Of a stretch of DNA of 64,000 bases, positions 46,062 to 61,200 are shown piece after piece (the first letter of the stretch is position 1; every line of letters starts with the position of its first letter). Made by a program: the position numbers and the translations under genes. The notes beneath the pieces are model-generated. The model searched no databases and was not told the origin of the DNA. It was given only the letters and a program-made list of their open reading frames with translations. The DNA is from Glandiceps talaboti (taxonomy: Eukaryota > Hemichordata > Enteropneusta > Spengelidae): assembly GCF_964340395.1 (NCBI RefSeq), contig NC_135560.1, positions 14,680,098 to 14,744,097 of the forward strand. The letters run 5' to 3'.

Positions 46062-48320
46062 GTATATAATTATATATATGCAATATTCTGGTTACTTTAT
46101 ATATGTTGGATCTTTATCTTTCTTTCCTTCATAATATATTGTTGTTTGTTTTTTGTCTTTCCGGAAGTAGTTGCCTCTTCAAACAGTTCAAACAACGATG
46201 CTTTATTTTGAACTGTTAATAGTAGAACATCTTTTATCTCACAATTGTTGTCAAATGTTTGTCAATGTCACGTGGTAAGAATCTGAAATATAACATGTGG
46301 TATATATCGTGCATGTTATTGGCACCGTGCAAATATTAATACTCAAACTGCTATTTCCGGATCTAGTTACCTGCTTGTAGGTTGTTTCCGGCTCAGACAT
46401 TACACATTTTTCTCACATCTGTGTATTTGACAAGTCAGTAATTGATTTTCACCGTCTACCAGACATTAATTTATACCTCAGTAAAACACACCGAGGCATA
46501 ACAGTGTCAAACCACGTATGTTTTACAACAGACATAAAGTGTTATTTGCAACATTACGGTGGCGAGTATATTTATTCACTAACTGCACACAAAATCTGCC
46601 TAAAGATGGAAGACAGGAACAAAATTTAAAATTTAGACGTACATGCCTAAAAAGGTCGCCTAACCTTGATATGGTGGCGAATGTTGATTTAAATGATTTA
46701 TAGTACGATCTTTTAAAACATAGTGCCACACATTAATATTTATATCAGAACTTTAATGGATTGGCTATTGATTTAGATTGGGGACCTTATATTTGTGGGG
46801 CTTGGGATGTGTATGCAATGTCTAATTCTTTACTAATATGTTCAGATTTTACAACACCACAAGGCAAAGTAATCGACATCACATTCTGAGAAGAAAAATG
46901 GCACGACTGTTTAGATTGTTTCACAAAGTCAACAATCTCAGCTGTAACGTCAGGTTTCAAGTGATTTTCATGGACATGCATTATTCACTAGACAAGGCAG
47001 GCTTCTGTGTTGTCAATATGATGAAGCCACATCTCAAATATTTGAAAGAGCCATAGCTACACAAATCAAAATACTGTAATTTGCATAAATTTAAATTTTG
47101 TGTTAACTGTTCACTGGCGTCAACCCAAATATTATTAAACTTATCAAAATAAAACACCACTGTTTGATATTGTCAACAGTGAGTAGTGATGTCACACCTA
47201 GCGGAAGAACTTAATGATGAGAAAGGGCAGTGACACGCTCTCACATTTGGTCGATTTGCTTAATAGCATTTAAGTGGTTAAAACACTTATCCGCTAGACT
47301 GAATATGCGAGAGGGAAATTACCATATGACAGTACAATTTCAGTAAATAGTTCTTATATTTTTGACTAGGCCATACTTTGGATGTCGTATTACTTACACA
47401 TCGGAATCCTTATCTAACAAATCGGACAATCAACAGCACATCGCGGTAGTTTATTAGGTTCCCTATATGCTGCATAATCAACATTCCGTGTAAAACGTTG
47501 AAACATGAACCATAAACTAAATAAATTTGCATTATTTGTACGACGTATAAAAGTGAACCATTTTCCTCTCAATATTTACAGATCTAGATCTATCGCATTT
47601 GGTGATCGAATTCCGCTTTTTAGTGTACGTTGTATATTTATATAAAGCCTCACGCTTTGGTATTATACAATACCTACCTCGGGCTACACTTATAGATATT
47701 TCTGAACTGTCACTAAATGAGTCCGTCGTTCCTGTGTTATTGTTCCAAGTGTTCACGTTTGATAATGAATAGGAAGGACTAATATTTGTCGCAAACATTG
47801 CCTTTGGACAAATCTGTTGTCACTTTCCCCTTGTTTATGTTTGTTAAATTTGAAAGCATTTGCTTGCCAACATGTTCCGTTCTTGAAATGCATTTAGAAA
47901 AACGTGTACACATGTTGTTGTTGGAGCTAGTATTTGTTATTTCATTACGTTCTTATTGAAAGTTTTTGATGTCGATATTTTTTCGATTTCCTGCTACTTT
48001 CAGTGTAGTATTGTGTCCGGAATGACAAATGCTCACTGTATATGAATCAGGGAGAAAGTTAGATATGTGTCTGGGAGTATTGAACCGTTAACGTTTATAA
48101 GGAGCATGTAAAGTCACAGTGGTTTAGAATGTAAGTGAGACCCCAATTCCGAGTAAAGGCAGTACAAAATCATGATGCAAATACAAAATCCACAGTAACA
48201 TTTAAAGGGAATCTTACAACTCCTTTCATGTTAGCATTCACTGGCTCTGTTTGATACTCCATAACCATGTGCACGCAGAAACAAAACCAAAAGATAGAGA
48301 TGAGTACAGTTTCATGTTAA

Positions 48321-48429
48321 ATTTTGTCTAAATGAAATGAACATGCTACTATGTAGACATCAAACGCAGACGTCGAAACATTGGCGCCCGCATGTCTGTG
48401 TCTAGGCTTTCATTTCATTTAGACAAAAT
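48321..48429. repeat. 20-bp perfect inverted repeat
   Basis: ATTTTGTCTAAATGAAATGA at 48321-48340 is perfectly complementary to 48410-48429, with a 69-base loop. Confidence 0.7.
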
Positions 48430-48838
48430 GTAGCAAGAATTGCGATCTTGTCATCTTAAAGTGTAGCAATATAGCATGTGTAGTTTCTCACTGATTTCTG
48501 GATTTTTATATCAGACAGAGTCAGTGAACACTAACCTGAAACAGGCTGTAGAGCGATAGAGGTAGTTGAGTATGCACTAAAAGCTGAGAATATGACGCTT
48601 TAAAAATTATACCATGGTGATATATTTTAAAAACAACATGTGAATTTCTGTGTGAATGGTTGGAATTGTATCAGTTGCTAGACATAATTAAACCTGTTCT
48701 TTTGGTGAGGTAACATGTAAGCATGACACAAAAATAACTTCCAATTTGAAAGACAGTTCAGGTACAGACCGTGACCCTTTAAAAACACATATTTCATTAC
48801 TAAGCCGTGAATTCCCCCAGGGCCAATACAGCAAGATG

Positions 48839-49840
48839 AGGTGTGCGAAAATGTTACATAACATATCAGACGTATGCCTCTGATGAAACTGGTAATAGAA
48901 GGTTCGATGATACATGTACACAAAACATATGTATCTAACGCATGTGATGTACACACCCTACCCCTCTCATCCCCGCCCACCTACCTCAAATATTTCACCC
49001 CCCCCCCCCGTTTTTACATGCGTTGTTGTTTATTTACTCTTGAGCAGTTACTATTGATCCCACCGACAAATTACAGATTCTGAACTGTATTTTCAGGTCT
49101 GCTAACGATATTGCCTTGTCACACCGATATGTTGCTGGGTAGGTTTACATATCACTTCATCTCTATAACAGTAAACGGTTCAACAACTTATACTTTATAA
49201 TTACAGACTTTTCTGAAATATTCCAGATTCACCAACTTAACGTTGTTTATTTGAGTAGCCCGTGGAGGCAGCATCACATGAATAGACCTAGTGCGCATGC
49301 CCCCAAATACCGTTAAACAGAACGAATCGATTTGAATGATAATACTACGTAATGAGAAAGGACAGGTATTTGGCATTGTAATCAGTCTTTGTTACTACGA
49401 AGGATCAATGACATTAGTGGTCTTCCTATCTCTTACTGAGTTTAAAAAAGTAGAAGTGAACAACACCGTACGGTGAGGGAACTTTGTAGGAAACAAGACC
49501 ATTCATTTTGGACGTACATATACTCTACACACACAGTGTTGGTAAGTTCTGAACGCTGATACAGTGAATTAATACACTTGCTGATTGACAGGCAAAATAC
49601 TTCATCCGGCTTCATTTTCACCTCTAACTGTATATCACCATCAGACCACTTAGCTTAAACACGTAAGTTCACCAACCTAATTACAGTATGTAAATGAAAG
49701 ATTTTAATCATGGTGAACGTGACTTCCGTGGCTAATTCGCCTGGTTTCTAATGTATGTTGTGTTCATTCACCGTCATATTCAATGAGGAATATGTTGTAA
49801 AATGTACTCTCACCATGGTAAACGTTGTATGTTTATTTTT
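48839..49840. repeat. 1-kb duplicated segment, copy 1 (upstream of receptor gene)
   Basis: 1002 bp, identical by eye to 51267-52270 except for a C run of 12 here and 14 there. No terminal inverted repeats or coding potential; short frames inside are not protein-like. Confidence 0.93.
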
Positions 49841-50733
49841 TGCATTTAATTCACGAATGGGGCGTTTTTTGCAGCGGTATTGGATCGATGGCCAACGGAG
49901 TAATCGATAATCTTTCCTGGCGTACTGGTATGGCGTATTTACCGTTGTTGTAAATTGAACTCAGACTCCCATTTTCGTTCCTCTCATCGCGTCTGGTAAC
50001 TTGGAACAGCTTCTAGAAGACATCGAGTCAACGAGGACTGGTGAATATCTGGATTTAAAGAAATACACTACCAACTTTCTAGATTACGGGGTCACGTGAC
50101 TTCTGTGAAACAATACCATACGTGTGTGTGTATCTCGTACGCTTGAAAGGTGCCGAGTCGTTATCTTTTAAATTATAATTGGAAGGTAACCACGAACACA
50201 GTTTTGAAAAACGTCACCCAGATAATTTTGCTGCGCAGTGATGGACTATTGTAATACTGGACTATACCCTCAGCTACTCTGGCAGTGCATTCCGCTGTGG
50301 ATATTGTGGTACGTTGGAATTGAACGAGGGAAAAGAAAATATTCTGTCACGAGCGGTGGTGTATAAACATGTCATGTTTGAATTAGAGTTCGTATGGTCG
50401 TGTGGATACTGCACTTAATCATGGGGCATGTATGTCGCGGATGCCACCGCAAGCAGAACAACAGAAGCGACAACGATCATCCCGATAAACATGTCAGGAA
50501 CGCAAATAACACTGTAACACTCACGTCTAGCACAGTGGATAGTTCTCATATCCCTTTTCTGAAGAATGTGAGAAAAGATGTCAAGATCTCATTAAAAGTG
50601 TCTGGGTTATCATTGGGTGTACACGTAGTAATGTTCACAACACGGTGATAGATACGGTATCATCAACGTAACAAACAAGACAGTGTAAATAATAGAATGT
50701 TGACTCATCGACATTTCTTGTTTTCCTTTGCAG
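49841..50733 (+). promoter_or_regulatory. Upstream region of the nicotinic receptor gene
   Basis: Sequence between the first 1-kb duplicate and the receptor's 5' exon. It has a CACGTG E-box near 50093 and less repeat than its surroundings. An acceptor at 50725-50733 implies an upstream non-coding exon, probably within this stretch. No TATA box stands out. Confidence 0.3.
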
Positions 50734-53700
50734 GGAATCTTAGATGCATCTGGACACTTCCGTCACACTAGCGACTAGGAAGTCAGTAAGCGGGGACGAC
50801 GAGACTAGTATAGTGACACTATGAATGCTTTCTTGTTGTTGTTATTGCTGTTTGCATTAATAGAAGGTACGTCAATGGTTTTTATTAACTCTTCCAATCC
50901 ATAGAATTACAGAAAAAAACGAAATTAGCAGTCCAGAAAACATAGTAGTGGTGATGCTACTTAATATATGCGTACAAGCTTGAACCAACCATTCAAATTG
51001 AAAGCGTACTACTCAACAGAGATCTCAGACTTGGGATTTCACGTAATCTCTTTTCAATGGAATCGCGACCAGCATTCCAAACTAATATAACATAACATAA
51101 CATAAACAACATTACCTACCGAGGCAAGTGGCTAAACAAGCAAATTAGAGTTTATTATTAGAGCAAAACGTCAACACGGGCTATTTTTACCAAAGAAAAA
51201 TAATGTTTCTAGATATTAGTATATTCTAAGCCAAGCGAGTCAGCGTTGTTTACACAAACTTCTACAAGGTGTGCGAAAATGTTACATAACATATCAGACG
51301 TATGCCTCTGATGAAACTGGTAATAGAAGGTTCGATGATACATGTACACAAAACATATGTATCTAACGCATGTGATGTACACACCCTACCCCTCTCATCC
51401 CCGCCCACCTACCTCAAATATTTCACCCCCCCCCCCCCCGTTTTTACATGCGTTGTTGTTTATTTACTCTTGAGCAGTTACTATTGATCCCACCGACAAA
51501 TTACAGATTCTGAACTGTATTTTCAGGTCTGCTAACGATATTGCCTTGTCACACCGATATGTTGCTGGGTAGGTTTACATATCACTTCATCTCTATAACA
51601 GTAAACGGTTCAACAACTTATACTTTATAATTACAGACTTTTCTGAAATATTCCAGATTCACCAACTTAACGTTGTTTATTTGAGTAGCCCGTGGAGGCA
51701 GCATCACATGAATAGACCTAGTGCGCATGCCCCCAAATACCGTTAAACAGAACGAATCGATTTGAATGATAATACTACGTAATGAGAAAGGACAGGTATT
51801 TGGCATTGTAATCAGTCTTTGTTACTACGAAGGATCAATGACATTAGTGGTCTTCCTATCTCTTACTGAGTTTAAAAAAGTAGAAGTGAACAACACCGTA
51901 CGGTGAGGGAACTTTGTAGGAAACAAGACCATTCATTTTGGACGTACATATACTCTACACACACAGTGTTGGTAAGTTCTGAACGCTGATACAGTGAATT
52001 AATACACTTGCTGATTGACAGGCAAAATACTTCATCCGGCTTCATTTTCACCTCTAACTGTATATCACCATCAGACCACTTAGCTTAAACACGTAAGTTC
52101 ACCAACCTAATTACAGTATGTAAATGAAAGATTTTAATCATGGTGAACGTGACTTCCGTGGCTAATTCGCCTGGTTTCTAATGTATGTTGTGTTCATTCA
52201 CCGTCATATTCAATGAGGAATATGTTGTAAAATGTACTCTCACCATGGTAAACGTTGTATGTTTATTTTTATATTCTAAGCCAAGCGAGTCAGCGTTGTT
52301 TACACAAACTTCTACAAGGATCTACTGCGAGCGACTTCAGATAATTTCCCAAAGGACTGGCTTTAAAGTAATCTTCTGCTAGAAAGTAAAAACACACTCT
52401 TAACATTTTCTATGAACAGTGACAGGCTGCCAAGACTCTAGAAATGTTTCAGAAGCAGGTGCTCTTTAAAACGGAGTACAGTAATTAGTACGGTTCGTCG
52501 AAATTTCAACACTACCAGTTTCCTCGCCAAATCACGTTTACTGACAAGCTGTCAAAGCTGGATATGATCTTGATTTTAAGCCTTGACAGTGAAACTTTCG
52601 ATGTCTTCTTTGTAGAGCATTTACGTCTCTTAATTTCTTCGCTGTATCCTCAAGTATCTTACGAGAATGTGACGTGTGTGTCAATGTGGCGAGCCCAGAC
52701 GTTGCAATCTTTTCTTCGAGTTAATCCGGCGGTTTTAGAACAACAAGATAATATACTGTAGTACCGTTGGTGTTCTCCATTTCTCATCAAGTCATTGTGA
52801 TAACAGTCCCCGACCCGCCTGGCTGACAGATAATTCCGATCCATTTACAGTATTGAAATACACCACGAACACCTGAAACGGATACGGGTAGTTTGAACAT
52901 TGACGATGATACCGCTCGATTAGAATGCAACTCCACTCACCACACTCCACACACTAACAAGCAGTAAGGAGCACACAGGGACGACGTATGTGATGACAAA
53001 AAAACGACAGCATAAAAATGACAGAAGTGCCACAGAATTAAACAATTTCTAAACTGCTGATCTTTTAGATAAGACCCCAATTTACTATTTTGTTGACGCC
53101 GCATTTGATGATTTACTGTTCATGCATAAGATGAAACTGCGGTCAAAGGTCAGATACGTTTTCTGAGAAATTGATCCAAGACAACATAATTACAAGGATG
53201 CTGTCAGGTGGATTTTGAGACTCTTGCGGTCTCTAATACCTTTGGTATAATTAATCCCTATAACTCAAGAAACCCACATGGGATGTACACGAGGTGGTAT
53301 TAGTGAACAAAATATTAAACCGGTCGATAAGTACATGTGGAATTTAACTTCAACGTTCACATTTTTTTCCTCGAGGTTAACTAATCATACTAAATACTTT
53401 CCAACTTAACTGTTAGACCTTCAAGGTCAGAGGTCTCAAACTGATTATTAAACTATAATTTGATCAACCACGAAAAATGACGAATGTGCATTTTGCTAAA
53501 TCCTGGTATAATTGATTACTAGAATCCTCTCGTAATGTTAGGTATTTCATAAATTTACATAGATAGTTAATTATTCAAGGAATACTAATTTACGTTGAAT
53601 TAAAACCAAGTGATGTCACTCTCTCACGTACCATCATCTCGTCAGACCACCAAATTGAATAATCATCAAACATACTAGTATACCGTATTGGGATAACAAC

Positions 53701-56700
53701 AGTCACTATCATAAGTTGCCTAGACTAAAAAATGATATGTTTCCATGACAACGAACATAATTGGTTGGTATCGGGCAGTTAGTCTACACTGTGTAAAAAA
53801 AAAGATAAATGTGTTGTTCTGAAACAGAACACGTTCAAATAGCCAATCGTTAATCATCTAGAAATGATATGTATGTCTACATCTCAAACTCTATATCATT
53901 AATAAATATTAATTGATCACATATATGTTTATGACTAACCCTCAAGGTTACCAATATCTACAAACATAACCCCTCCCCTCCCCCAATACTTCGAGAACAA
54001 GCGTAGAAATTCTGACCGAGGCTTACTTGATGCCCATTTTTTGTTTCGGGTAAATTTCTTCTCTCTCGAAACATTGTGGATAACAGAACTTGTGGAGATT
54101 TGTCATTGAATATTAGCATTGGTCGCTGTGGATGTCAAACGGAAAGTGATCAAACCATAGACCCTATCTACACGAAACGTGCAGGGGGTCTATGATCAAA
54201 CCAGTGATTTTTTTCCCTTGGGAATTACATTTGTAATATATATCAATACACAGATACTTGAACGATTCGGCGAACTGATGTAATTCGTTGACCAAAAACA
54301 ATTTCTTACAAGACCGTTATTATAACTTAAATGATACGTAACTCTAATTGTATAGCTAGTCTTGGCATTCACTCAACATGACTCGCGGGTGACTAATAAT
54401 TGAATTAATTGTTATTGGTCACGTGATAAACTGTCATTGATATGTGAGAAATTCTAACGTTTTAATCAATGGATTTTAAGTTCGAACCTTCCATGGATTA
54501 TTATAATGGAATGGCTATTTTTCGTATCTATTAAAGGTAGGTCAAGTTACACACAATTCTAATTAGGGAACTACTCTTGAATATTCACGATTAAGAGGGT
54601 TATGTTTGCCAACATGAGACATTCTGACATTTAGATCGATGAATTCTGAGTTCTAACCTTTCATAGCATTGTAATGCCACATGCAAAAAAAAGAAAGGCT
54701 AGCTATGTTTTGCATCCAGGCTTGCTTAAATTGTACATCATCTCATTAGGGACCCATTCTTTGATTATTCACGATTAGGAGGGCTATTTTTAGACGCAAT
54801 GCTTAAATGAGTCAATGGCACTTTATAAATTAAACGTAGGTTTCGGAATTCATGGCAGATGAAAGTCGTACCTGTATATCAGAGTATGAATATGAAGAAA
54901 CCTTCGAAAGGCAAAACATGTTTGAACGTTTGACGCTGTCTCTCTGATATAATTGTGTTCTATATTTGAAATCATCATGGCTATAAGTCTAACGTAGATT
55001 AATTTTAAAACCTGATTTTTTTTATCTGAGCCCAACCAGTACCATTTTTTTAATGTTTGAATTTGTCCCCAACAAGTCCCTCCTGCCGAGTGGGCTTGCC
55101 AATTGAGTAAAAAGAGCTCTTCATTTCCCTAAAGTGTAATTTGCATGTTGTATTAAAGATAAGAATTTTCCAAGATGTATAACAGATTACTAAGGTGCTC
55201 TTGCAGCCACAAAGGTGATGAATCGTAATCAGGAAAGCCACTCAGTGTAATTATACCATTCATTGACGTCATCAGCCCCAAGGCATAATAATTCTATATT
55301 TGATGCCCTAGTAAAATGAATGAAGTCATAATCACAGAATATGTCTACATGTGATGCGCTAGTAAAATATATGAAGTAATAATCACTGAATACATCTTAC
55401 TTTGATACCCTAGGTAAAACGTATGAAATAATGATAACCACAAAATACTTCTATCATTCTGTGATATCCTGGTAAAATGTATGACATAACAACCACACAA
55501 AATAACTCTACCTGTGATATCCTGGTAAAATGTGTGACATAATAACCACATAAAATAACGCCACCAGTCCTGTAATATCCTGGTAAAATGTATGACATAA
55601 CAACCACACAAAATAACTCTACCTGTGATATCCTGGTAAAATGTGTGACATAATAACCATACAAAATAACTCTACCTGTAATATCCTGGTAAAATGTGTG
55701 ACATAATAACCATACAAAATAACTCTACCTGTGATATCCTGTTAAAATGTGTGACATAATAACCACACAAAATAACGCCACCAGTCCTGTGATATCCTGG
55801 TAAAACGTATGACAGTTACAATAACCACACAAAATAACTCCACCTGTGGTATCCTGGTAATGTAAAACGCGTGAAATAATAATAACCACATAAAATAACT
55901 CATGCCAGGTATTGATATCACACCAGTTCGAGTTATTCTGTGGTTATTATTTAATTAGATTTACCAGGATATCTCAGGTAGAGATATCGTGTGGTTATTC
56001 ATGTTTCTTACGTGTTACTGGAATATCATATGCATAGGATATCAGAGTTAGAGTTATTCTGTAGCTAATTTATTTTAGATCCTAGGAAAATGTAAGAAAT
56101 AATAAAATAAGCATAAAATAACAGTAAACCTGTACTGGTATATCAGTGAAACCTATGATATAATTATTATCGAAGAATCATATCTGAAACATTTACTGCT
56201 GTTCGATGACACATTTTTTAATATTGATATACTGCGAGTCGAATGTACTCACTTTTGTTAGAGTACTGAAATGTGATGCTTTATGGGTGGCTTGGAACAT
56301 AGTGACACAGGACAATGACCCATGAAATGAACAATATTGAGATCGATTGCACCATTTGCTCTCTCGTGTTGAAATGAAACCACATCACTCGAATGGTTTC
56401 AATGACAATTCAGACACTTTTAATATCGCCTGTCAGACGTGCCTTCACGACAGCTACCAGATGTTTACTAGATCACTCGTTGTCCATAATCTCGGGGGTC
56501 CATGAAATGCTTCAGGCATATCCGTCGTCTTACACTCGCAGTTTGAAGAGTAGGGAAACTAGGCAACATGACAGCTTCTTTTGATGTCAACTGTGCTTTA
56601 CCTCGGGGTGTACATTACATCATCAGTTGTTAGGTCTTCGGATATGAATCTTCAGATAACGCTGTATGGATGTTTCAAAAGCCGTCGACGGTCGAGATGT

Positions 56701-58194
56701 TTACTGTTACTTAAATTAAGTGCTTTGCTTCCAGCAAGGCGTTCACCACTTGTACAAAGCTTTTATGATTTAAGTGTTATTCGCCATTATCGATATTGAA
56801 GGTATTGCGAATATAAATTTACTGTAAATCTTAAAAGATAGGTCGAAATGTATTGTCATGATTGACAACTGAGTGAGAAAAGCATAAATTAACAGCACTA
56901 TACAATATCATAGAGATGTAATGTGAAGTGTATGTAATATGTCAAACGTCAATTTCAACTTAACCTGACTTGATTTCTTTCGATTTTACATGACATGATT
57001 TTGCATGACATGACATGACATGACATGACATGACTTGATTTGATTTGATTTGATTTGATTTGATCTGATTTGAGGCAACGTAGTTCATAGTTTTGATATG
57101 AAATCATAACTTTATCATCTCTAACTACTAAAATAACTTCACAAATGGCCATTGCGATCAAATGAATGGTTCGATCGAACGGTGCAGCGTTGATTGAATA
57201 CGAGCAGAATTTCTCACATACCACCTAAAACAATTTCTCACTTGACCGTTTCAACTTAAGCAAACACAATGCGTTTGATAGATCAACCACAGAGCTTGTT
57301 GAACAATTGTGAAAACCTTGCTGTCACAAAATTGACAATGGTCGAATTGACATACCCCACGGTCACAACTATCTGCCTACAGTTACGTTAATAATGTACG
57401 TTTTGTAAAAGGTATCTCGAAAATCTCTAGAGAATAAATTCTTAGAATCGTTTATATCGTTTTCCAATGACAGTTTTAATACCCAAATGCAGTAAGGTGG
57501 TTTATCGAAGTAGCTGTTCCATCAACTTAAGAATAGTTTCGAGAAGCACGACATTATGGACGAATTTTATAAGTTGGCACTGGCCATGTCAAGCGTTACG
57601 TGTCATCGTTCGCACCAAGTACGACCTGTGAGTTTCACACGAAATATCGATATTCTAATTTTTATTGTATATGTCATTATCAGAGGCATCGATATTTTGT
57701 ACTAGTATATAACTATATTCACAAATAAAAGACTTCATCAACCTAAGAGAATATCACAATGGCAAAGGTCTAAGCGTAGATGTTGGGCTTCCCTGCCACT
57801 GCCAATACACTGAATTTGTAACTACTTGTTCAAAACGTCACTTGAGGCAACCAAATGACAATATTGATTCACCGATAAAGTATGGAACTGTAAATACGAT
57901 TTTCTGGGGGGTTTTCAGCCCAACTCACTTAACGTTTGCAATATTTTACCAAGTCACAATAGTTGCCTGAGAAATATTTATGTATGTTGGTGTTATTGAT
58001 TAGACGCAGCAGTTCAGTGAAAATTGTTGTACATGTAACATTATACTACACCATAGGCCCCATACTATGAAAACAAAATGCAAGTTACGAGGTATCCTAG
58101 CCGAATATTTCAAGAGCCTATAATATATTTTACTGTGACTAGTGATATGTGGTGGATAACTATGTATGTATGTATGTATGTATGTATGTATGTA

Positions 58195-58252
<58 letters not shown>

Positions 58253-61200
58253 TGCGTATGTATGTATGTATGTATGTATGTATGTATGTATGTATGTATG
58301 TATGTATGTGTGTGTGTATGTATGTATGTATGTATGTATGTATGTATGTATGTATGTATGTATGTATGTATGTATGTATGTATGTATGTATGTATGTATG
58401 TATGGCTGGCTACTGGGTTTTCCTAATGCAATTGCCATACATTGCTGGTCACATTCTTGTATCAATTAGTTTGATTCTACATTGCCCTGGTGACCTATAA
58501 AGGCCTCTTTCAATTAGCATTTCTAAATCTTTTCCCTGAAGGATTCGCCTTTGGGTCATAATTACTTTATTATTTCAATTACCGTAACTCTTATCATGAT
58601 ACACGGAACGTGCAATCGTCAGGTTGAACAAAATGCAATCAGTTCAAAGTCTAGGCTATACCCGTACGGTCAGAACGAGATTGATTGAATATATACAAGG
58701 TTGTGACATACCAAGATACGAAAAGGTCCACGGTAGTCAATAGAACTGTTCTAGATGTGGTGTTCATACATACATACATACATACATACATACATACATA
58801 CATACATACATACATACATACATAGATACATGCCAATAGCATGTCAAGCAAATGTGAGTTGTTCACCTTGAACTTCACGGCTTGCCACCTCGAGACATTA
58901 TCAATCATCATAGTAGATGTAGCCGTCAGCTAGATTACGTTTGGCATTTGTTACTTTAACAATAAACGAGCTTCAAGTAAAATCTATTAATTATTATGAC
59001 ATGGTTTCCACACATGAGCCTTTCTAGTGCTGTGATATATTGGTACAAACAGATTGACTGAGCAGGTTAATTTCCCGTCGCTGACAACAAAAACCATAAC
59101 GAGAAAGATCATTCTACTCGGTGATACGTCGATATCTTACACTAAAATATGTAGAAATCGTACTTAAGATTATCATAAATAACCATCGTATATAGTGTCA
59201 CTAATTCATATTTTTTTTAAAAATGATTCACCGTACATGACTTGACCTAGCCTTGGACAATGATTGCATCCGGTTGTGATGACGGTTACGAAGTAAAATC
59301 AATAATATTTCCCGTCATCCTCAGCGATTTGAAGACATCTTTGAAAAAGGATTTGTCCTTGACACACTCATTGTTATTACTTGCCAGGAATTTATATTCA
59401 TAGTTTCCCCGAGAGTTTCGTTTTTACTCAAAAATTATTTATCAGTAACTTATGAAATTTTATTGAGTATGACATATTTCCTCGTAGAATCATGCTGGCA
59501 TTTTCCTTCTTAATTCAATCTCGTCTACATTTTTCTTTGTTTTTGGACAATGGTTACCATTAGGGACCGGTTTGTTTAAATGTTTCTGACATGTATTGTT
59601 CTCTATTATATGTTATTGTTCGATATACAATCAAATATTATCTCGCCTAAAATGTGGCATATATATATATAAACACATGCATAAATTATTACTCGAGATT
59701 GTTCAACTAATTTAAATTTGGCTAGCTTTCTCACAGAATATAATATGATAACATAATCACTGGTTTTAAGTTAATGTTCACGTGATATAGTGTCCAGCCG
59801 TTGTAGTCTACAATGCATTTACGATTTAACGAATCTACACGAGCCGTGGGGGTGAAACGTGATGTTACCCATAGATACCAACGAAACTTGTAATTATAAT
59901 TAGCACTGTTTCACCTCGGCGGTGATCGACTGGTAATTCATTCACAATCTAGAGATTGTCTGATAGTTCAATGAACGATGAAACCTGCATTCACTTCAAG
60001 CACTTCTTGCAACTCCGGATTCCGAGACTACATTTGTACAATTGCAAAGTATTTTAAATTAGCGATTTTGCAGCTATAGCCTGCGACAAGCAAATTTAAG
60101 TTTAACTATAGTTACAACCAGGTACAGCAAACAGTTGAATTGGATTCAATTACACTCGGCATATATCATGTTGAAAGTACCTGAGAGTGCTGAGGCATGT
60201 ACGATTTGAAAAGAACTGTTCTATGGCATCTTTACATGTACATGGAATGACAGGGGAATTTGAAATTCGTCTGTGAATGTGAGCTGTCGTGTAAAGAGGC
60301 CATAAAACTGTTTTTATCAAATGATGGAATGTAATACGTAATACTTGTCTAGCTGTACTTGCATGCTGAGTCAAGTGTTATAAATGTAGTTCAGTTATTT
60401 ATTTGCTCTGTTTGTAACAAGCTCTGTTTCAGTGTAAATGAAATGCTTGCCTACCGCTAGTTGTATATTTGTGTCATTTTGTTGGTGACCAGTGTACAAT
60501 GTAGACTGTAAGATTGTGTTGCTCAGTCCTATCAGGCTTCTAAACCACTGTGATAGTGAGTGGTAGCTGATAGTATAGCGTATATCACGACTGTAGCATC
60601 TTACAGACCATAAACCTGATAGATCAATACACAAAGTGCACCATAGCTAAAATATGTATTGCTAACTCACAGTCAGCTCAGAGACTTTAGTACCCGGCTT
60701 GACAAATGTCACTCACCAGCAGTTTTGTTAAGCCTAGCCATATGTTGTGCTTGATAGCGGTGTATCTGAGCTATCTCACACATAATAGTTACATGTGGCA
60801 ATGAGGGACAGAGTTTGTTCAGAAGAATCTGTTATCAAGCTAGTCATATATGCTTTGTAACGGCAGCATGACTAAGGTGACATGTCTACAGAGAAGACTT
60901 GTGGTTGCTACCTATAGTGGCCTATCTAGTCCACAGACTTGTATGTTTAACATCTCAAGGTGTGTTACAGACAGTAACATCAAGACGTGTATCGGCTATG
61001 TATGACCACAATGAATTCAAGGTCGTGCGCATGTAGTGATACGTGTAAATACATTTAAAGAAAGTTCAACTTTCTTCTGTTAACACTAATTACAGAACTC
61101 TTTAAATCTATCTTGAATAAATCTCTCAATATTTATGGTTCTGTATTTTATCACTCACAATGTGATGTTCACAAAGCTGGGATTCGACAAAATTGACTCT

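Larger units (their letters stand above)
39426..48320. other. Gene-free region
   Basis: Unique AT-rich sequence apart from the 42679 inverted repeat, the 44000 hairpin and two microsatellites. No exon-like frame with convincing splice sites was found. Confidence 0.55.

Noticed and set aside
48678-49376. Frames within the 1-kb duplication (also near 51302-51806) as a gene
   Set aside because: They are short, include a poly-C run, and resemble no protein family; being present twice only reflects the DNA duplication.
50394-50648. 84-codon frame just upstream of the receptor
   Set aside because: No signal peptide or domain; more likely promoter or 5' UTR sequence.
55345-55664. Minus-strand frames repeating a Tyr-Val-Ile-His-Phe-Thr pattern
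   Set aside because: Minisatellite units read in frame; the pattern breaks where unit length changes.
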